A stretch of DNA of 64,000 nt from Chelonoidis abingdonii (Eukaryota; Chordata; Testudines; Testudinidae): contig NC_133771.1 in the NCBI RefSeq assembly GCF_003597395.2, positions 136,673,694-136,737,693 on the forward strand, written 5' to 3'. The translations under genes were made by a program, and so were the position numbers. Shown piece after piece: positions 35,311-49,021 of this stretch; positions within the stretch are counted from its first letter, which is position 1, and every line of letters begins with the position of its first letter. Below the pieces are notes generated by a model, which saw only the letters and a list, made by a program, of their open reading frames with translations, was not told the DNA's origin and did not search any database.

Positions 35311-37554
35311 TTTCCACAGTTCTCAGTGTTGTTAGATAAATTCACAAATGCAGAATCAGGAAGCTGATGTTATATACAAATGCTAATTAAGCACAAAGAA
35401 GTGAGTTCCATATTACTTTACATTTTCTGCATTAATCTCTTGCATCTCTCGTTTTGGGTCATTGACCCACTTGTGGGCCTTGGCTCTGTCTGAGAGTGAT
35501 GATTACCCAGACTAGATAATCACATGTGCTGCTGTAACCATTTTCAGGAAGACCTACTCCTTCCTCTCTTTGTAATCTGTTATCTTCTAAAGGAGATTGT
35601 CAGGAGGTACTTCAAAGTCCTTTGAAAATGGCCAGGGTTCTATCTGAACTGGAGAAGATACAGTACTCCCTCCCCAAGATGTCAACAACTGCTAAATGCA
35701 TAAGCATTTGGTGCCTTCTTATCACAGCTTTGTGCAACCATAACAAGCCCAGTGACCTCACCCGTCTGCTATCATAAGCCAATTGATATCATTGCTCAGC
35801 AATATACACCCTGATTGGTCTTTTTCTTGTTTGTTAACCCATTCAGATTGATTGTTACGGATTGACAAAAAGAGACCAGTTTTCTCAGAGATGAGGAATA
35901 GCACAGTGTGCTGAGCTTGGAATTTAAAATACGGAAAGGCCATGTCAAAACTCAAAGGCACAAAAACGGGATTCAGGGAGCTTCAAAATCCCAAAAGCTG
36001 GACAACTGGAGCAAAATGCCATTTCAAATTCAAAATAATAATGGCAATAAAAGATGACCTGGGAACATTTAAGTTCATTTGTTTCAGCCACTGTGTAAGA
36101 GAGATGCTATCTGAATGCCTTTAGAGGAGAGACAGACTACCATAAGAACTGCAGTAAAACTGTGAAATGTAGTCATTTTATGTAAATTTAACCTGTTCTG
36201 AATTGTCAGAGTGTAGATACCCCTCAGAACCAAAGCTAAACAGAGGCAACTTTACATATATACCCAGGACTCAATCCATTACTAGCTTTAAACAGACGAA
36301 TTCAACTTAAAAATCACTTTTCTGTCTGAAAATGTTTTACCTGCCATTGTTACAAATAGCATCTACGATGACTATTAGTGAAAGAAGAGTTAAAAATTAA
36401 AGATAGTATACAGACAACAGTCTGGAGACTTTAGGCAGATATATTGGATTGTTTGTAATGGGAATGTAAATTTTAAAAATTATTGTGCAGATTTATGCTA
36501 AGAAGTGTAGGTTGGACTATGCTCGCTGAGCCTGAGCCTTCCTCAGATAAGTGATGCCAAAGGATTTTGAGATAATATGCATGAATGAGGTAGCTACTTA
36601 AATCAGCTCTTTTGTTTAAATGAACATTTATGTACAAAATTTGCAAGTTACGATCTGCAAGGGATGTCAGAGCGGGGAGGAGGGGTGGATTGGCTGCAGA
36701 TCACCCCATAGAGCATAAGAAATTTGAGGAACAGGGCCAGTATGCCTCCCTAGGAATGAGGCTACAGGGGAAAAAGCTGTATTATCCTGTTTTGTATCCA
36801 CTGTAAGATATTTCCTTAAGATAGTGGGGAGGGCGGGGGGCAGAGGGGTTAACCAGGCAACTAAAGGCAACATACGCATGCCCACACAAGCTAAACAGGA
36901 ATCTATGGATCCAGTTGTGATCTCACTTTATACTAGTTTATACAGATAAAACTCCACTGACTACAATGGATTTACTTCTTATTTACCTGAAATAAGTGAC
37001 AACAGAATCAGGTCCAATGTGTCTGCTGTGTTTATTTTGGTTAGAAGTGCCAGCGAACAGGCAACAACTGTTCTAACTGCATCTGTATTTAAGTGAGCAG
37101 GAGTAGGTATATGAAGAAGGGCAGTTTGCTAGCTGAGAGTGAGATTTGTGTTGTCTTCTGCAAGCAGGGAAGGCTGGCGCTCCCACTCCTTGGAAACCAT
37201 TTCTCTGCGGAATAAAAGAACTAAGGAAATCCAAGTGGGGGTTTCGTGCCTTTTTTATACACAACATTGCTTTATTTCTCCCATTAAAATACATTGGAGA
37301 AATAAATCATCAGCACTGAAAGCGGCTCCATGTCAGATGGTAAAATCCACTCAAATCACTGTTTTTTGCTCAGTTTATGCCAGTGAGGACTGAACTACAC
37401 GTGTAATAAAGAACCGTAATCCTATTAGGCCTACGTTCTTTTCACTGGCTGCTATATCTCAGTTGACCATATTGGTTTATGAGGAGTTGCTATTAACCTG
37501 AAGTCTAGTCAATATTTTTTATTTATTATTACGTGTGTACTTCTAGGCCCACTG
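35311..37554. other. Unassigned intergenic DNA
   Basis: No gene or repeat family recognised, except a weak palindromic-element trace at about 36935-37018. Confidence 0.5.
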
Positions 37555-37640
37555 CATGCATCCGATGAATGGGCTGTAGCCCACAAAAGCTTACGCTCAA
37601 ATAAATTTGTTAGTCTCTAAGGTGTCACAAGTCCTACTGT
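37555..37640 (+). mobile_element. Penelope-like retroelement tail fragment (copy C)
   Basis: 'gcatgcatccgatgaatggg', 'tagcccacaaaagcttacgc' and 'gttagtctctaaggtgtcac' match the tail of the element at 10981-11060. The hammerhead-like core is mutated (CCGATGA and CAAA for CTGATGA and GAAA). Confidence 0.65.
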
Positions 37641-39069
37641 TCTTTCTAGCCTACAGTTGCCAAATTTTCCTCACTTTACAATTACATGTTCCTGGTTGTT
37701 TAATTCCTCCTTATTTTGCTGCATGAAAGGCCAGCACAAACAAAAGAAATTGAGTGGTGCCTTGTTCGTGCAAACATTTATGTACGAATTGTCCCACTGA
37801 GTGAAATAGGACTACTTGCATATGTGAAGTTAAATGTAAGCCCAGGCTTCGGGCAGAACTGACTATGCCTGCTTCAAAAGCACACTGAAATCAATGCTAA
37901 AGCGCCGCCATTGACTCTAATGAGCTTTAAAATAAGCCTAAAGTGCTATCCAATGCTCTAAGTACACACACTAAAAAAATAGGTAAAACTGTATTTTCTC
38001 CCCCAGGCAGATAGGTCACAACATTTTTTTTTAAGCACTTGGGTTCAATATAATGAAATAAAATGCCCCCTCCCCCCCAGGAACTTCCACCCATCACAAA
38101 ATGACAGATTTTAGCATTACTGGAAAACCTTATTTACAATGGACTTACTTCAATGTGTTCTTATCAGTCTTAGCTGCCACCTCACCCAATATCTCAGGCA
38201 GGGCAGCTGAAGGCCCTTTTGATCATAACAGAATGCACGTGTACAAAGTTACCATTGTGTAAAGTACAGTCAGATCTACTTAATCCATGCTTGGTGTTGT
38301 CCAGATGTCTGGATATATAAAAACAGTGTATATAGCTACATGATGTACAAATCATTGGTTTGAAAATCTGAAGTTGTTTTTATCCAGTTAATATTTACAT
38401 GTGCAAAGGAATTTGGAGAAGTAGTTAGATCCTGAGTATTTGGATAAGGCAGGCTTTTTCTGAAAATCAGTATGCAAATAGCACAATGGTTTCCTCCACA
38501 ACGTTACAACATAGCATCAACCTAGGGCCTGATCTCATTTCAAAGCCTTATATGTTTCTGATTACATGTGCAAACTAAATGAAACCCATTCCTCAAAGGC
38601 ATAGGCAGTGGCAGAAGCGCTTAAGTAGCAGGTACTTGCTAGAAATGAATCCTGCTGGCAGTTCAGACTACTGTCCTGTATTTTCATGGTGCAGATTGCT
38701 AAGGTAAATTGTCCTTCTAGCATTCTTCATTTGCTATCATATTCATAAAAGGAACAGGAAGGAGAGAATATACATATTTTATTTTCAACAGCGGAAACTC
38801 TGGCTGTGGGAAAAATAGCTTATTTATTGTCTGTCTCTCTGCTTCCCACTGTATGTATAATTAGATGGCTTGCAATAGTTGCATAGATAAAAACCTTCTG
38901 AAACTTGTGCTGCTACAGCCATGCTGCTGTAAGGTTTCCATGAGATACTGTTCCAGGAAGGAGGACTGCTGGAAAGAAATGGGGGCCATCTGACCAAGGG
39001 GAAAAGCATCTTTGCACACCAACCCACCAACCTAATAAGGGCTTTAAATTAGGTTCAAAGGGGGCAGAT
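37641..39069. other. Unassigned intergenic DNA
   Basis: Nothing recognised. Confidence 0.5.
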
Positions 39070-40322
39070 GGCAAAAGCCAAATATAAGAAAAGATTATCT
39101 TAACCCAGGTCTAGATGTTGGCGGGACATTAAAAATTACAATAGGGTTATAGGACCAACAAGAGGGAAAACAGTGGGGGAATCTGCTCAATATCTTACTG
39201 TCCATACCCAAATGCAAAAAGCATGGGGGATAACAAGGATAAATTGGAAGTTTTAGTACATAAGCTAAATTATGACTTAATTTGCATCATTGAGACTTAG
39301 TGGGATAGATATCATGACTGGAATATTGGTAGAGAGGGGTATGGTTTGTTCAGGAAGTAACCGTGGGGAAGTCATTTTAGACTGAATTCTGACCAACAGG
39401 GAGGAACTGGCAGTGAATCTGAAGACTGAAGGCAATTTGGGTGAAAGTGATCAGAGTGAGCGCCTCGGACTAAGGACAACAAACTTAAAAAAAAAAAAAA
39501 GACTTCAGCAAACTCAGAGAAGTGGTAGGTAGGTAAGGTCCCATGAGAAGAAAATCTAAGCGGAAAAGGGTCCACACAGGGGGCCATCATGAGTCTGATA
39601 TTATTCAATATTTTCATTAATGACTTGGATAACAGAGTGGAGAACATGTTCATAAAATTTGCAGATGACACCAATCTTAAAAGGGGTTGCTAGCACTTTA
39701 GAGGACAGGATTAGAATTCAAAGCGACCCGTAACAAATTGGAAAACTGGTCTAAAAATCAACAAGAAGAAATTCAATAAAGACAAGTGCAAAGTATTACA
39801 CTCATGAAGGAAAAATCAAATGCACAACTACAAAATGGGGAATAACTGGGTAGGCAATAGCATTGTTGAAAAGGAGCAACAAAAATGCTAAAGAGGTTTT
39901 AAAACCTGACCTGTCAGAATAGGTTAAAAAAACCCAAACCTCTGGTCTCTTTAATCTTGAGAAAAGAAGACTCAGGAAGGACTTGCTAAGTCTTCAAATA
40001 CGTTAAGGGCTGTTTGAAAAAGGACACTTATCAATTGTTCTCTGTCCACTGAAGGTAGGACAAGTAATGGGCTTAATCTGCCGCAAGGGAGATTTAGGTT
40101 AGATATTAGCAAACACATTCTGAATAGAAAGGTAGTTAAGCTCTGAAATAGACTTCCAAAGGAGCTATAGAATCCCCATCATTGGAGGTTTTTAAGAACA
40201 GGTTAGACAAACATCGGTCAGGGATGGTCTAGTTTTAATTGGTCCTGCCTCAGCATAGAGGGCTGGACTAGATGACCTCTCAAGGTCCCTTCCACCCCTA
40301 CATTTCTCTGATTCTATAATCA
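39070..40322 (+). mobile_element. CR1 LINE, long degenerate copy
   Basis: The upstream part (39.2-39.5 kb) resembles the endonuclease region ('cattgagacttagtgggata'). The middle has the reverse transcriptase signature region in decayed form ('tttgcagatgacaccaat', an FADDT-like catalytic box at about 39658-39676). The end is the standard CR1 3' region 'ggactagatgacctctcaag' with a short ATTCTAT-type tail. Stops and deletions throughout make it non-functional. Confidence 0.85.
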
Positions 40323-41249
40323 GAGCAATAGATGTAGGAGGCTACGTTCAAAGTTTCGTAGTTGTCCGACTTATCTCATGAGCTCCTCCCTTCCGTTTGT
40401 TATATGCACCTGGTATCTCTTGCACTAGACAGATCGTAAGCTCTTTAGGATAAGGAGTGTATTTTCATTATATGTAGGTACGAGCACTCAATCCTTCACT
40501 CTGGCCTCTAGACACTATCCCAACACAAATATTAAATGGCAAACACAGAGCTTCTCCTGACTCCTGTTGCAGCCTTGGCCAAGGAACTTCAGCTCTGTTT
40601 TCTTGACAGGTGAGGAAACAAAGGGGATAAAACATGTATGAGTAGGCACAGGATCCTAAAAGTATCAGTTAATGTTGGTGAAAAGCTCTGAAGATGAAAA
40701 GCATATGAAGTATTGTTAAGAAGAGAGTACTAGTTACCGACTACCAGAATAGATTACAGCTGATCAGCTGTATACAAACAAGTGAAATGAGAAAGTGAAT
40801 ACAGTCTATGGTCTGTTCTTCTATATGTGTGGGACTGTTATTCATGGTGGGAGAAGCCTGCTCTGTAGCAAAGGGATCAAAAGTGAAAATATAGATATAT
40901 TGGGATTCAGTGCTCCAGTCAGGCTCCTCATAGAGATAATCTGAAACCCGTGGCTCACAGAGAACATCCAAAACTTCCAGGGTTTTTAACTGGGTGCAGG
41001 AAGAACAGGGAGGTAGGGATCCACTGTTCTTGCTCAGTCCCATTTCTAAATACAGTTAATTTTAAAAATTATCTTGCTTATTATTTGTTAAGCACCTGCA
41101 ATGTACTTGACATTAGTCTATGATATATGTCCCTCAGGACATGAAAATAGCCTTGTACTGGCTGAATGTTATGTAAGACATAATGCTATGAAGCGGAGAG
41201 GCTTTCAGAATAAAACTGTTGGTAAAACAGGCAGATAAATACACTGGTC
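40323..41249. other. Unassigned DNA between CR1 and the RHOU 3' UTR
   Basis: No gene or repeat recognised. Could include further RHOU 3' UTR. Confidence 0.4.
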
Positions 41250-43759
41250 AGAATTTATTTTCAAATACCTCATTTATATCATTCTCACATGAAACAGGTT
41301 TTGCTGTAAAGCCTACACTTAGAAAACAGAAGAGAATTTCATAAGGCACATGAGATTATAGATTACATGAAGATATCTCCTCTCACTTGCACTTGTAAAA
41401 TAATGGTGATTTTAAAAGTAACATTTCTAAATCTAGACCCTGTGTAGCCCCATGTATAGCAGTATCCATGAAATTATTAGACTCTATTACACATACACCT
41501 AGTAAAGGGCTATAACAAGTCTTATATACACATCACATTTTCAGAAACAGTCACAGCTGGGTACATTTAAAGGTTATGCTACTCCAGACGCCATGAAACA
41601 GGCTACTTATAAAAATATAACTGTCTGCTTCTGGTATGGTACAATACAGAGCATCAAAATCTTATGGAACGAATTCAGATATTTTTGCAATGGGTGCTGT
41701 TCACTTTCTCCTCCTTTTCTAAAACCCACATTTTAAATCAATTGTGTCCATTTTACAGAGAAGCAAAACACACAAGAAAAATCTAGTTTCATCATCTTCA
41801 AATTGTCAGTATGACTCCATATATTTGAAATCATGTCAGAGCATTACATTGAGGAATATCAAGACTCAGCTGTTAATTTCACAACCATTAAATATTATGC
41901 ACCGCATGCAACTAAGTTAAAATACATCCTCCCAACTTTGTGTTATGGAAACTGATTTTCCAGGCTGCTCCAATGCAGAAGCCAACATATTTTTATTGAA
42001 TAGATCGCATGAACTTTAGTAAAAGGTTTTTATTGCATTTTTGAAGTTCAGCTATGTAATGTTATGCATTCATTTTGCTTTAACAGAGGAAAATTTTGCT
42101 TCCGGCACTTAAACCAATATAACCCAGAATGCATTTACATAATGTCGTTTTCTTTAAGTAGGCCAGGAGGTAAATTATGGTCAACTTTATCAATTCAAAT
42201 GCCTTCTTACAATCAGACATCAATTTTGTTATGATGAGAATTAAATTGGAATTTTAACTGTTCACAATTTCTTTGAAGACTCTGAACAAAGGCTCGCTAT
42301 AAGGCTGCTGCCAAAGGAAAAATAAAGCCAGAACATAACTGAGCTTGGAGTATACAGAAAAAGCAAGCTGGAGCCATAAAAAAAGTCAGACAATACAAAC
42401 TAAGGCTTTTCACTCACTGTGCAGACACTGGAATCAGACTTAACCACATCTTACACAGTCAAATTAACCCACTGATACCCTAAAACAAAGCAGACTGGAA
42501 TTCAGCAGGTTTCGTTAGACCAGAAATTGTGTCATATCTGATGCATATTTGAATAGACAAACCACTACATGATATTTTAAACACACCTCACTTTATTTTG
42601 TTGAAGGTATCTGTGAAAGAATCAGTTAAATTTCACTGGTTGTTTCAACACAATTTTGCGACTATAATCTAAGACAACTTTAAGCCACCAACAACTGCTT
42701 CCTTTGGAAACAAATACAAACTTTGTTCAAAACAGCATCAGAAACAGGACACAGCAGTATCACTTTTCTGGTGTTTGGTTATGGCACATTATCTGTCTTT
42801 TTTATAGGCCTTTCATTTAATTGGCAGCATGAAAATCTCTGAATGAGGAACATTCCGAAGTTCACATTTGTAGGCTTAAAATGGATAAATTTTGTATGGT
42901 GCTATATGGACATTGGTTGCATCCCTTTTAAAAAACAGCATTTACATTCTTTCAGTTGATCTAAATGAACTGTCATGGTGTCTGCACAAATACAAAGGCA
43001 CCCATGACTATCCAAAATGTAACAAAGTAGGACTCTGTAATGTTCATTGGGCATGCACATTACTGCATGTGAAAGAGAGAGAAAGGGGGGGGAAAGGATT
43101 TCCAAGTCAGGAGGCTACAAATAAGAGGTAATTACATCAGTTACTTAACATGTTAGGCAGTCTAACAAGGTGCTGGAGGTATATGCATGACCTTTCAAGC
43201 AGCAACAACTGGGGGAAGACTCCATCTCTTGTTCTACTTTGTTAAAGTCCCCCCTGAAGTGGTTGAGGGAAGGAGATGGGGGAAAGAGGGAGTAAGTTTT
43301 TAAAGCTAAAATGTCATTTTGGAGGCACAATGTTAGTTTTTAAAAATTGTCGATCTATATAGAGCTCTATATTTCCACAGTCCTTTGTTTCTTCTAAATA
43401 GCCCTATCCGCAAAGGCCTCGGTTTTGTTTCTCCCTCTTTTATATACATAAGGATATAGAGAGTCAAACCCTTTGTACAATTTCTAACTTCACAAATGTA
43501 TTCCTTAACATGAGACTAGTCCAGAAACTCTGACATCAGACAGGCGAATGCTGAAATTCCTTAATCTGATTTTAACAGGAACTGCCTACCTATGTGTTCT
43601 TCCATCTCCCTCAAAACAGAAAGGGAAATTGAGATTTCTAATAGCAACATATACACACTTGTGGATCTATGCTACACACTTGGAGAATACAGAGTGAGAT
43701 TTAAGCTAATATAGCTTCTGTTTGATTTCACTAGGGCAACACTTAGGTCCTTGCAAATA
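41250..43759 (-). other. RHOU: RHOU 3' UTR (probable extent)
   Basis: This is AT-rich, repeat-free sequence directly after the RHOU stop, consistent with the long 3' UTR known for RHOU mRNAs. Minus-strand AATAAA polyadenylation signals occur at 42592-42597, 42029-42034, 41992-41997 and 41254-41259, so alternative 3' ends are possible. The absence of interspersed repeats over about 2.5 kb contrasts with the flanks and suggests constraint. The exact cleavage site cannot be fixed from sequence alone. Confidence 0.6.
41254..41259 (-). terminator. RHOU: Candidate distal polyadenylation signal of RHOU
   Basis: AATAAA on the minus strand, about 2.5 kb after the stop codon. It is the most distal clear hexamer in the repeat-free stretch. 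Proximal alternatives are listed under the 3' UTR. Confidence 0.4.
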
Positions 43760-44215
43760 CTATACAAAACAACAGTACTTTTTCCACCAAGATTTGGAGA
43801 GGTTTTTCATTTTGTCTGGAGTCCTGCACTTGGATTTCTTTGGTTGGTGCTGGGTATCCGAGTACTGAATGCCAGCGACAATGGCCGCGTCAAAGACCTC
43901 TTTGAGATTTTTCTGAGTCAAAGCTGAGCACTCGATGTAAGACGCTGCTTTTATTTCCTCAGCACAGAGCTTCGCAGCCTCTTCTGCAACTGGCTTTTCT
44001 TTGCACTTGTCCAGCTCAATGAGAACTTTGACATCCTCTCGGAGGTCCGACTGTGTCCCAACCAGAATAATAGGAGCCTTGGGGCAGTGGCATCGTATTT
44101 CAGGAACCCACTTTTCACTCACGTTCTGGAAAGAGGAAGGGCTCACAACACTGAAGCACAGCAAGAAGATGTCTGTGTTGGTGTAGCACAGTGGTCTAAG
44201 CTTGTCAAATTCATC
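43760..44215 (-). CDS. RHOU: RHOU exon 3: C-terminal two thirds of the GTPase, Rho insert and CCFV tail
   Basis: This exon encodes residues 116-266 and the TAG stop. It carries the nucleotide-specificity motifs TQSD (residues 169-172, the Rho-family TKLD position) and ECSAL (residues 210-214). The Rho insert helix lies around residues 175-190, followed by a basic tail and the C-terminal CCFV. RHOU is known to be membrane-anchored by palmitoylation of these cysteines rather than by CAAX prenylation, and both cysteines are intact. The acceptor is a pyrimidine-rich tract ending in CACAG. The sequence is nearly identical to mammalian RHOU; visible differences include Ala at residue 192 in KEKPVAEE and a Cys at residue 245 in the basic tail. 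The whole protein is 266 residues against 258 in human. No frameshift or stop is present, so the gene appears functional. Confidence 0.97.
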   Translation of the reverse strand, partial: DEFDKLRPLCYTNTDIFLLCFSVVSPSSFQNVSEKWVPEIRCHCPKAPIILVGTQSDLREDVKVLIELDKCKEKPVAEEAAKLCAEEIKAASYIECSALTQKNLKEVFDAAIVAGIQYSDTQHQPKKSKCRTPDKMKNLSKSWWKKYCCFV

Positions 44216-47200
44216 CTGTGCAAAGTAAAGCAACATTATAATTTTTAAGGGTATTTTTATTCAGCAATAAAGGTACCATCCTTCCCAGTTCCTAAATACT
44301 TCCCATTATAGAGATTTAAACTACTGAATGAATAAAGAAAAGATTAAGTTTAACTGTTCTTCTCACTTAGGCACAAATATAACTTGTGTACAACAGAACA
44401 TGGTGTTTTCATAGAAGAAGCCATAAATATGCCAAATTTCTGCTTCATCCTGCAACATGGACGTCAACTGAAATTTTGCCATCGACTCCAATAGGCACAG
44501 GGCCAAAAAATATTTTCTTAAGGTATTTAAGATTCCCTAACACTGCTGATTTCTTTTGAATGCTTTAAGCCTTCCTTGGGTGTTTGTATTTATGCTCTTC
44601 TGCCCTAGCTCAACAGAAGAGGCAGACTGTAGAGGAGGAATGCAGGCTAAAGTACACAGGTGATGAACACATAGTAATCAGGGAGGGTGTAAACTCACCT
44701 TTAACAGAGATCAATCATGGATCAGTTCAGATTTAAAATGCACCACTTCCCCGCAATGCTGACCACACTATCCATATGCTAAGATATAGATAAGAGCACT
44801 GCAAGTGTTCCCATGCAAAGTCATTTTAAATAAATGAGGGTTTAATAGCAACCTACAGGAAATTAAAATAAAAGATGACCTCTCTATTATTTTGTGTTCA
44901 TATTTCTTGCTACCATCACTCTTAATGAATTACAATATAAAGGCTTAACATGCCAATGGCATAATATAAAGCCTCTCTTTATGTCTCATTCCCTTCTATA
45001 CCACATCAACCACCTCCAAACCTGCAATGTTAGATTTTTCCCCCCTCTCTCTTTCCCACCTTTAAAATAAAGATGGACAATGCAAGACTGATTTGTATCT
45101 TGAGGAATCAACTAACATAATGCAGATCAGTGGTTTTCAACCTGTGGTCCACGGATCTAGCTCTAAGATTTCCAAAGGGGTCTGCACCTCCATTCAACAT
45201 TTTTTAGGGATCCACAAATGAAAAAAAGGTTGAAAACTACTGATGTAGATGACACCTGAAAGGTAATAGAAGACTTGGCCATCATGGCATCCCCCCTTAT
45301 CGCAGCAGCTCAAAGAACTGCAAGTGAAGAATGTAAAATGAGGCAAGGATTAACTTATGCATAGCCTGATTTTATGCTGACAGCAGGATAAAAGCACAGT
45401 AACACTAACAGCCTAAACAGGTAGGATTTGGTTCAGCCATGATGACATTTTAATTAAAATTCACCATGCTCTCACAGGGTCTTAAATTAAGAAGAGTAAA
45501 GAGCAAATAAAGTCAACAATGCCTCTCTAGGAACAATATTTTACTGCTGAATTGCAAGTTACATGTTAATTTGTCAGGATTTAAGATTTTACTTGAAAGC
45601 TTCTGAAGAGTCCAGGACATGCAGTTGTTTAAAGCCCATTAAAAGCCTCAGAAGTCCCATTCCACTTAAATAAATTTATTTCAGTGGTAACGCAAAGGTT
45701 GACAGCAGGTTATACAACAAGAGTCAAGAAAACAGGCTTCATCAGTTCTCTTGATTCTCAGATTAAGCCTCTCAGGCAGCAAGACAGCAATGCAGGATTC
45801 TCACCATTTGGCTTAAAAGAAACCCTGTCTTTACAAAGTGTTCTGTATTAAGCAGCAACAAAGCCAATTAAAAAAGACATCTCCCATGTTCTTACAAGGC
45901 ATTATGAAATTTTGCTGGATTCAGTGGTTTCAAAAGCCAAAACCAGATCTTAAGAGAGATTTCTGGAGAGAGGATGCATGGTCATTTTTATTACAAGTAC
46001 AGTCTGCAGATATTCTTTGTCTCACTGCTAGATCCAGGGACTGCAGAGCTGCACTTTTGGGTTCATGACACCAAACCCTCAATGTTTCTGTACGTTTTTA
46101 CCTATTTAAATGCTAATTCCATTTTGAAGCTGTCTCACCCACACAACCAAGATTTTATTTGCTTAAGCATCCTATACTCAGAATGATTTTCTTCACTTTA
46201 CTGGTTTTCACCCAACCTATTCCTTTTAAAGGCAAACACCAGATAGCGGCTTCTCTGGTTATTTCACTAAGCAGTTTTTACACTCCTGAACTAATAGCAG
46301 TAACCAAAGCAAAAAATGACTGGACTTTTCAAATCCTCCGGAAACCAATGCTTTTGCCATTCCATGGGGCCCCATCACCAAGGATATGGTTACAATTACA
46401 TCTGGTACGCTCAGCTTCTGAATTCGCATTTCAGCTGAAGCTAACAGCATGTTGCCATGCCCCCTTGCCCTCCATCAGGGTACTACATTATGGGACAACC
46501 CTACTGGCCTATCTCATATTATTGTTCAAAGGGGGTTGCTCCATACTCTTTTAACCTGGGTTAGAACTGCAAAACGTATAGGCAAAATGCAGTGCTGGCA
46601 CCGCATAGGGTATAAGCTAGTACCAAACCAAGCCCTTTGAGTTAACATCTTTGTTATAATGCCCAGTTACAGCACTGCTCATAAGGATAATAGGGTTTGT
46701 CTGCACACTGCTTTTGCTAATGCTTGGCTCCCTCAGATGGTATTACATTATTTGCCTGGATGCATATTCCAGATGCTTATGTAAGGCATGTGAGTTTTCA
46801 CAAGGGTGTGGAAAACTGGGGGCTTCAGGTGGCTTTAGCCCTCCCCCTAAAAATTTAGGGAGTGTCTTAATACTGGAATCACTGAGTTAAAAATGAAGCT
46901 TGTTTATCTGATCTTAGTAAGAACTGACAAATGTAATCATGGTACAAAACTACTCATGAAACGGATCAACAGGTTTTTTTTTTTAAATTTCCAGACCCCT
47001 CAATAAAAATAGTTGTCCACACCCTTCACATGCCTTCATATCTGTGCTCAAAACATACAGAATCCCCCTTCCACTCCCCGAGCAGCAGCACGTCTGAGGG
47101 AGAACTTGCAATCCCTGGGAATTCAACCTGACAGTGAAGTTAGCAGGGAAGCAGTCTGAACCAACAACGTGACACTCCTCAACCAACCTTATACAATGAG

Positions 47201-47347
47201 TTAAGAATTACTTACACTGATGGAAATTAAATAAGATGATCAAACAGTGGGTAGCCTTTTAAATCCATAAAGTCTTTATGAGGACTATTTTGTGTGACAC
47301 TTCTCCCTTCCCCCCATCACTTAAATGAAATAAGAAGCTTCACTGAC
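44216..47347 (-). other. RHOU: RHOU intron 2 (3.1 kb)
   Basis: A GT-AG intron containing one small hAT-like MITE (45128-45242). Otherwise it is AT-rich sequence without recognisable exons. Short open frames on the plus strand near 45.8-46.6 kb show no family resemblance. Confidence 0.93.
45128..45242. mobile_element. Small hAT-like MITE in RHOU intron 2
   Basis: Ends CAGTGGTTTTCAACCT and AGGTTGAAAACTACTG are inverted repeats. Flanks ATGCAGAT and ATGTAGAT match at 7 of 8 positions. 115 bp, non-coding. Confidence 0.85.
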
Positions 47348-47406
47348 CTGACCAGCCGTGTCACAGAGCTGAAGTCTCACGGGTCTGCCATCAACAGACA
47401 CAACAG
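47348..47406 (-). CDS. RHOU: RHOU exon 2 (59 nt): beta-strands after switch I and DTAGQ switch II motif
   Basis: This 59-nt exon completes alanine codon 96 and encodes 19 further residues, ending in the GTPase motif DTAGQ (residues 111-115). Gln115 is equivalent to the catalytic glutamine Q107 of human RHOU, mutated in activated forms. The acceptor side shows a good polypyrimidine tract ending in CTAAG, and the donor reads GTCAGT. Exon phase (1 in, 0 out) is compatible with both neighbours, so the reading frame closes exactly. It is too short to be found as an independent open frame and was located by homology and splice signals. Confidence 0.95.
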
Positions 47407-49021
47407 CTTAGGAGAGAAAAAAGGTGTAATGAGTTCAACTTTACACATTTTTCATTTAAAAATTAAAAAAAAAAAAAAAGAGAAGAGAAAAGAATCATCT
47501 CTTCCTTCAACATTTGTTTTCCCTTCAATTAATTTAATGACTTGAAGAACTGGAACAAAGTCTGTCACTAACATTTAGGCACATACAAACCCTTCAGGGC
47601 TTTCCAATTCATTTCACTGCAGCTGATGAAGTAGCAAATCACTGAACTAAAACTCTTTGATGACACAAAAAGAGAGTGAGCCAAACAATTAGGTTACTTC
47701 TCCTGTTACATTTGTGTTTTCAAAGGTCTGGCCCAAAAAAACCTTCCCAGTTTTAAATCACTGGGAAGACAATGCAAATATTTCTGTTTTCCCTTGGGAA
47801 GCTCCTCCTCTTGCATTACTGGAAATTTTGACTATAGAATTTGCCATTAAAAACAAGCTAGCTTGATATGTGACCATGTGCAAACACTAGCTACGGTGGT
47901 ATCTTTTATAAGACAGACCAGCCTCATTATTTTTTTTCTTGCTATTTAAATATAAAATGCTTTTAGCCATAGTATAGGTTTCATTTATTATTTGGTCACT
48001 AGGCTTCACAGTATTGATTTTCAATAATACAGAGAAGTCATGCCATCCAATCAATCTTCCAGCATTTAGAATGATTACATTACCTTTAAAGCTAGGTTCT
48101 AGCTACTAATCATACATAAAGTACACTCAGAAAGGGACCATTTGGATCAGCTCTATAAAAACTAAAAAACCAAGTACTGAAGCTTGACACCCAGATTTGT
48201 GCCAGGAAGCTGAACATCTCCAGCACATCTGACCTCACAGGACTTAAGCGTAGAGAGACTAGAGAGTCATATATTTAATACCCTCATGTGGCCCTACAGT
48301 CTTATTAAAACTTTCAGAGAGTGACAAAGATATATAATTGAAAGAATTCAGAAGGCAAGATGCAGTTTCAAGAGCCCCATCCATCTCTGCAGCCACCTTC
48401 CAACACAGTTCTGAACAAATAGAGAGAAGGAGATGAAAGATTTACTCCTTCTGCCCCCACCTCCTCGCCCCCAGAACCCAACTAAAGGAGGCAGGGTGTG
48501 ACACAGTGATATTTCCAACATGATAAAGTACAACCCTGTTTTAAAAACCCAGGCAAAGTCCTATCCCGGCACAGGACTGAACACAGCTGTAAAAATATGG
48601 GCACTGCACAAGCACAGAGCTAGAAAAGCTACATGCTAACAACATGGGCCAACATGCATTCATCACTGGGAAGAAGGGGCGATGGGTGGTGACGTTTGCC
48701 CCCGAGCGTTGGGGGGGGGCTTTCGCCTGCCCCATAGCACCTCCCTTCCCCACCTGCGGGCGGGGGGGAATTCCCTCGTTCATCGGTGCCAGGTCATTTC
48801 ACTTCTCCCTGAAGAGGGAAATCCATGCAGCTCCCTCTAGCGGGGGGGACGGAGGGGGAGCTGGGGGTATTACCCCTTCCCGCTGACAGTTCATCCCCGG
48901 GAGGTGTATGGGAGATCCTCAAGCAGGTCGCCAATGCTGGGGGTGTCCCCGAGGGAATCCCCCCTTCCACCTGCCCCCACGTTCGTCTCCCCTCCTCCGT
49001 CCCCCTGCTGCGGCCCCTTAC
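47407..49021 (-). other. RHOU: RHOU intron 1 (1.6 kb)
   Basis: A GT-AG intron whose donor-proximal end is GC-rich because it lies inside the CpG island. The rest is AT-rich single-copy-looking sequence with an A-run near 47.47 kb. No repeat family or further exon was recognised. Confidence 0.93.

Noticed and set aside
45838..46640. Plus-strand open frames in RHOU intron 2
   Set aside because: Short overlapping frames with no conserved domain, typical of chance in intronic DNA.
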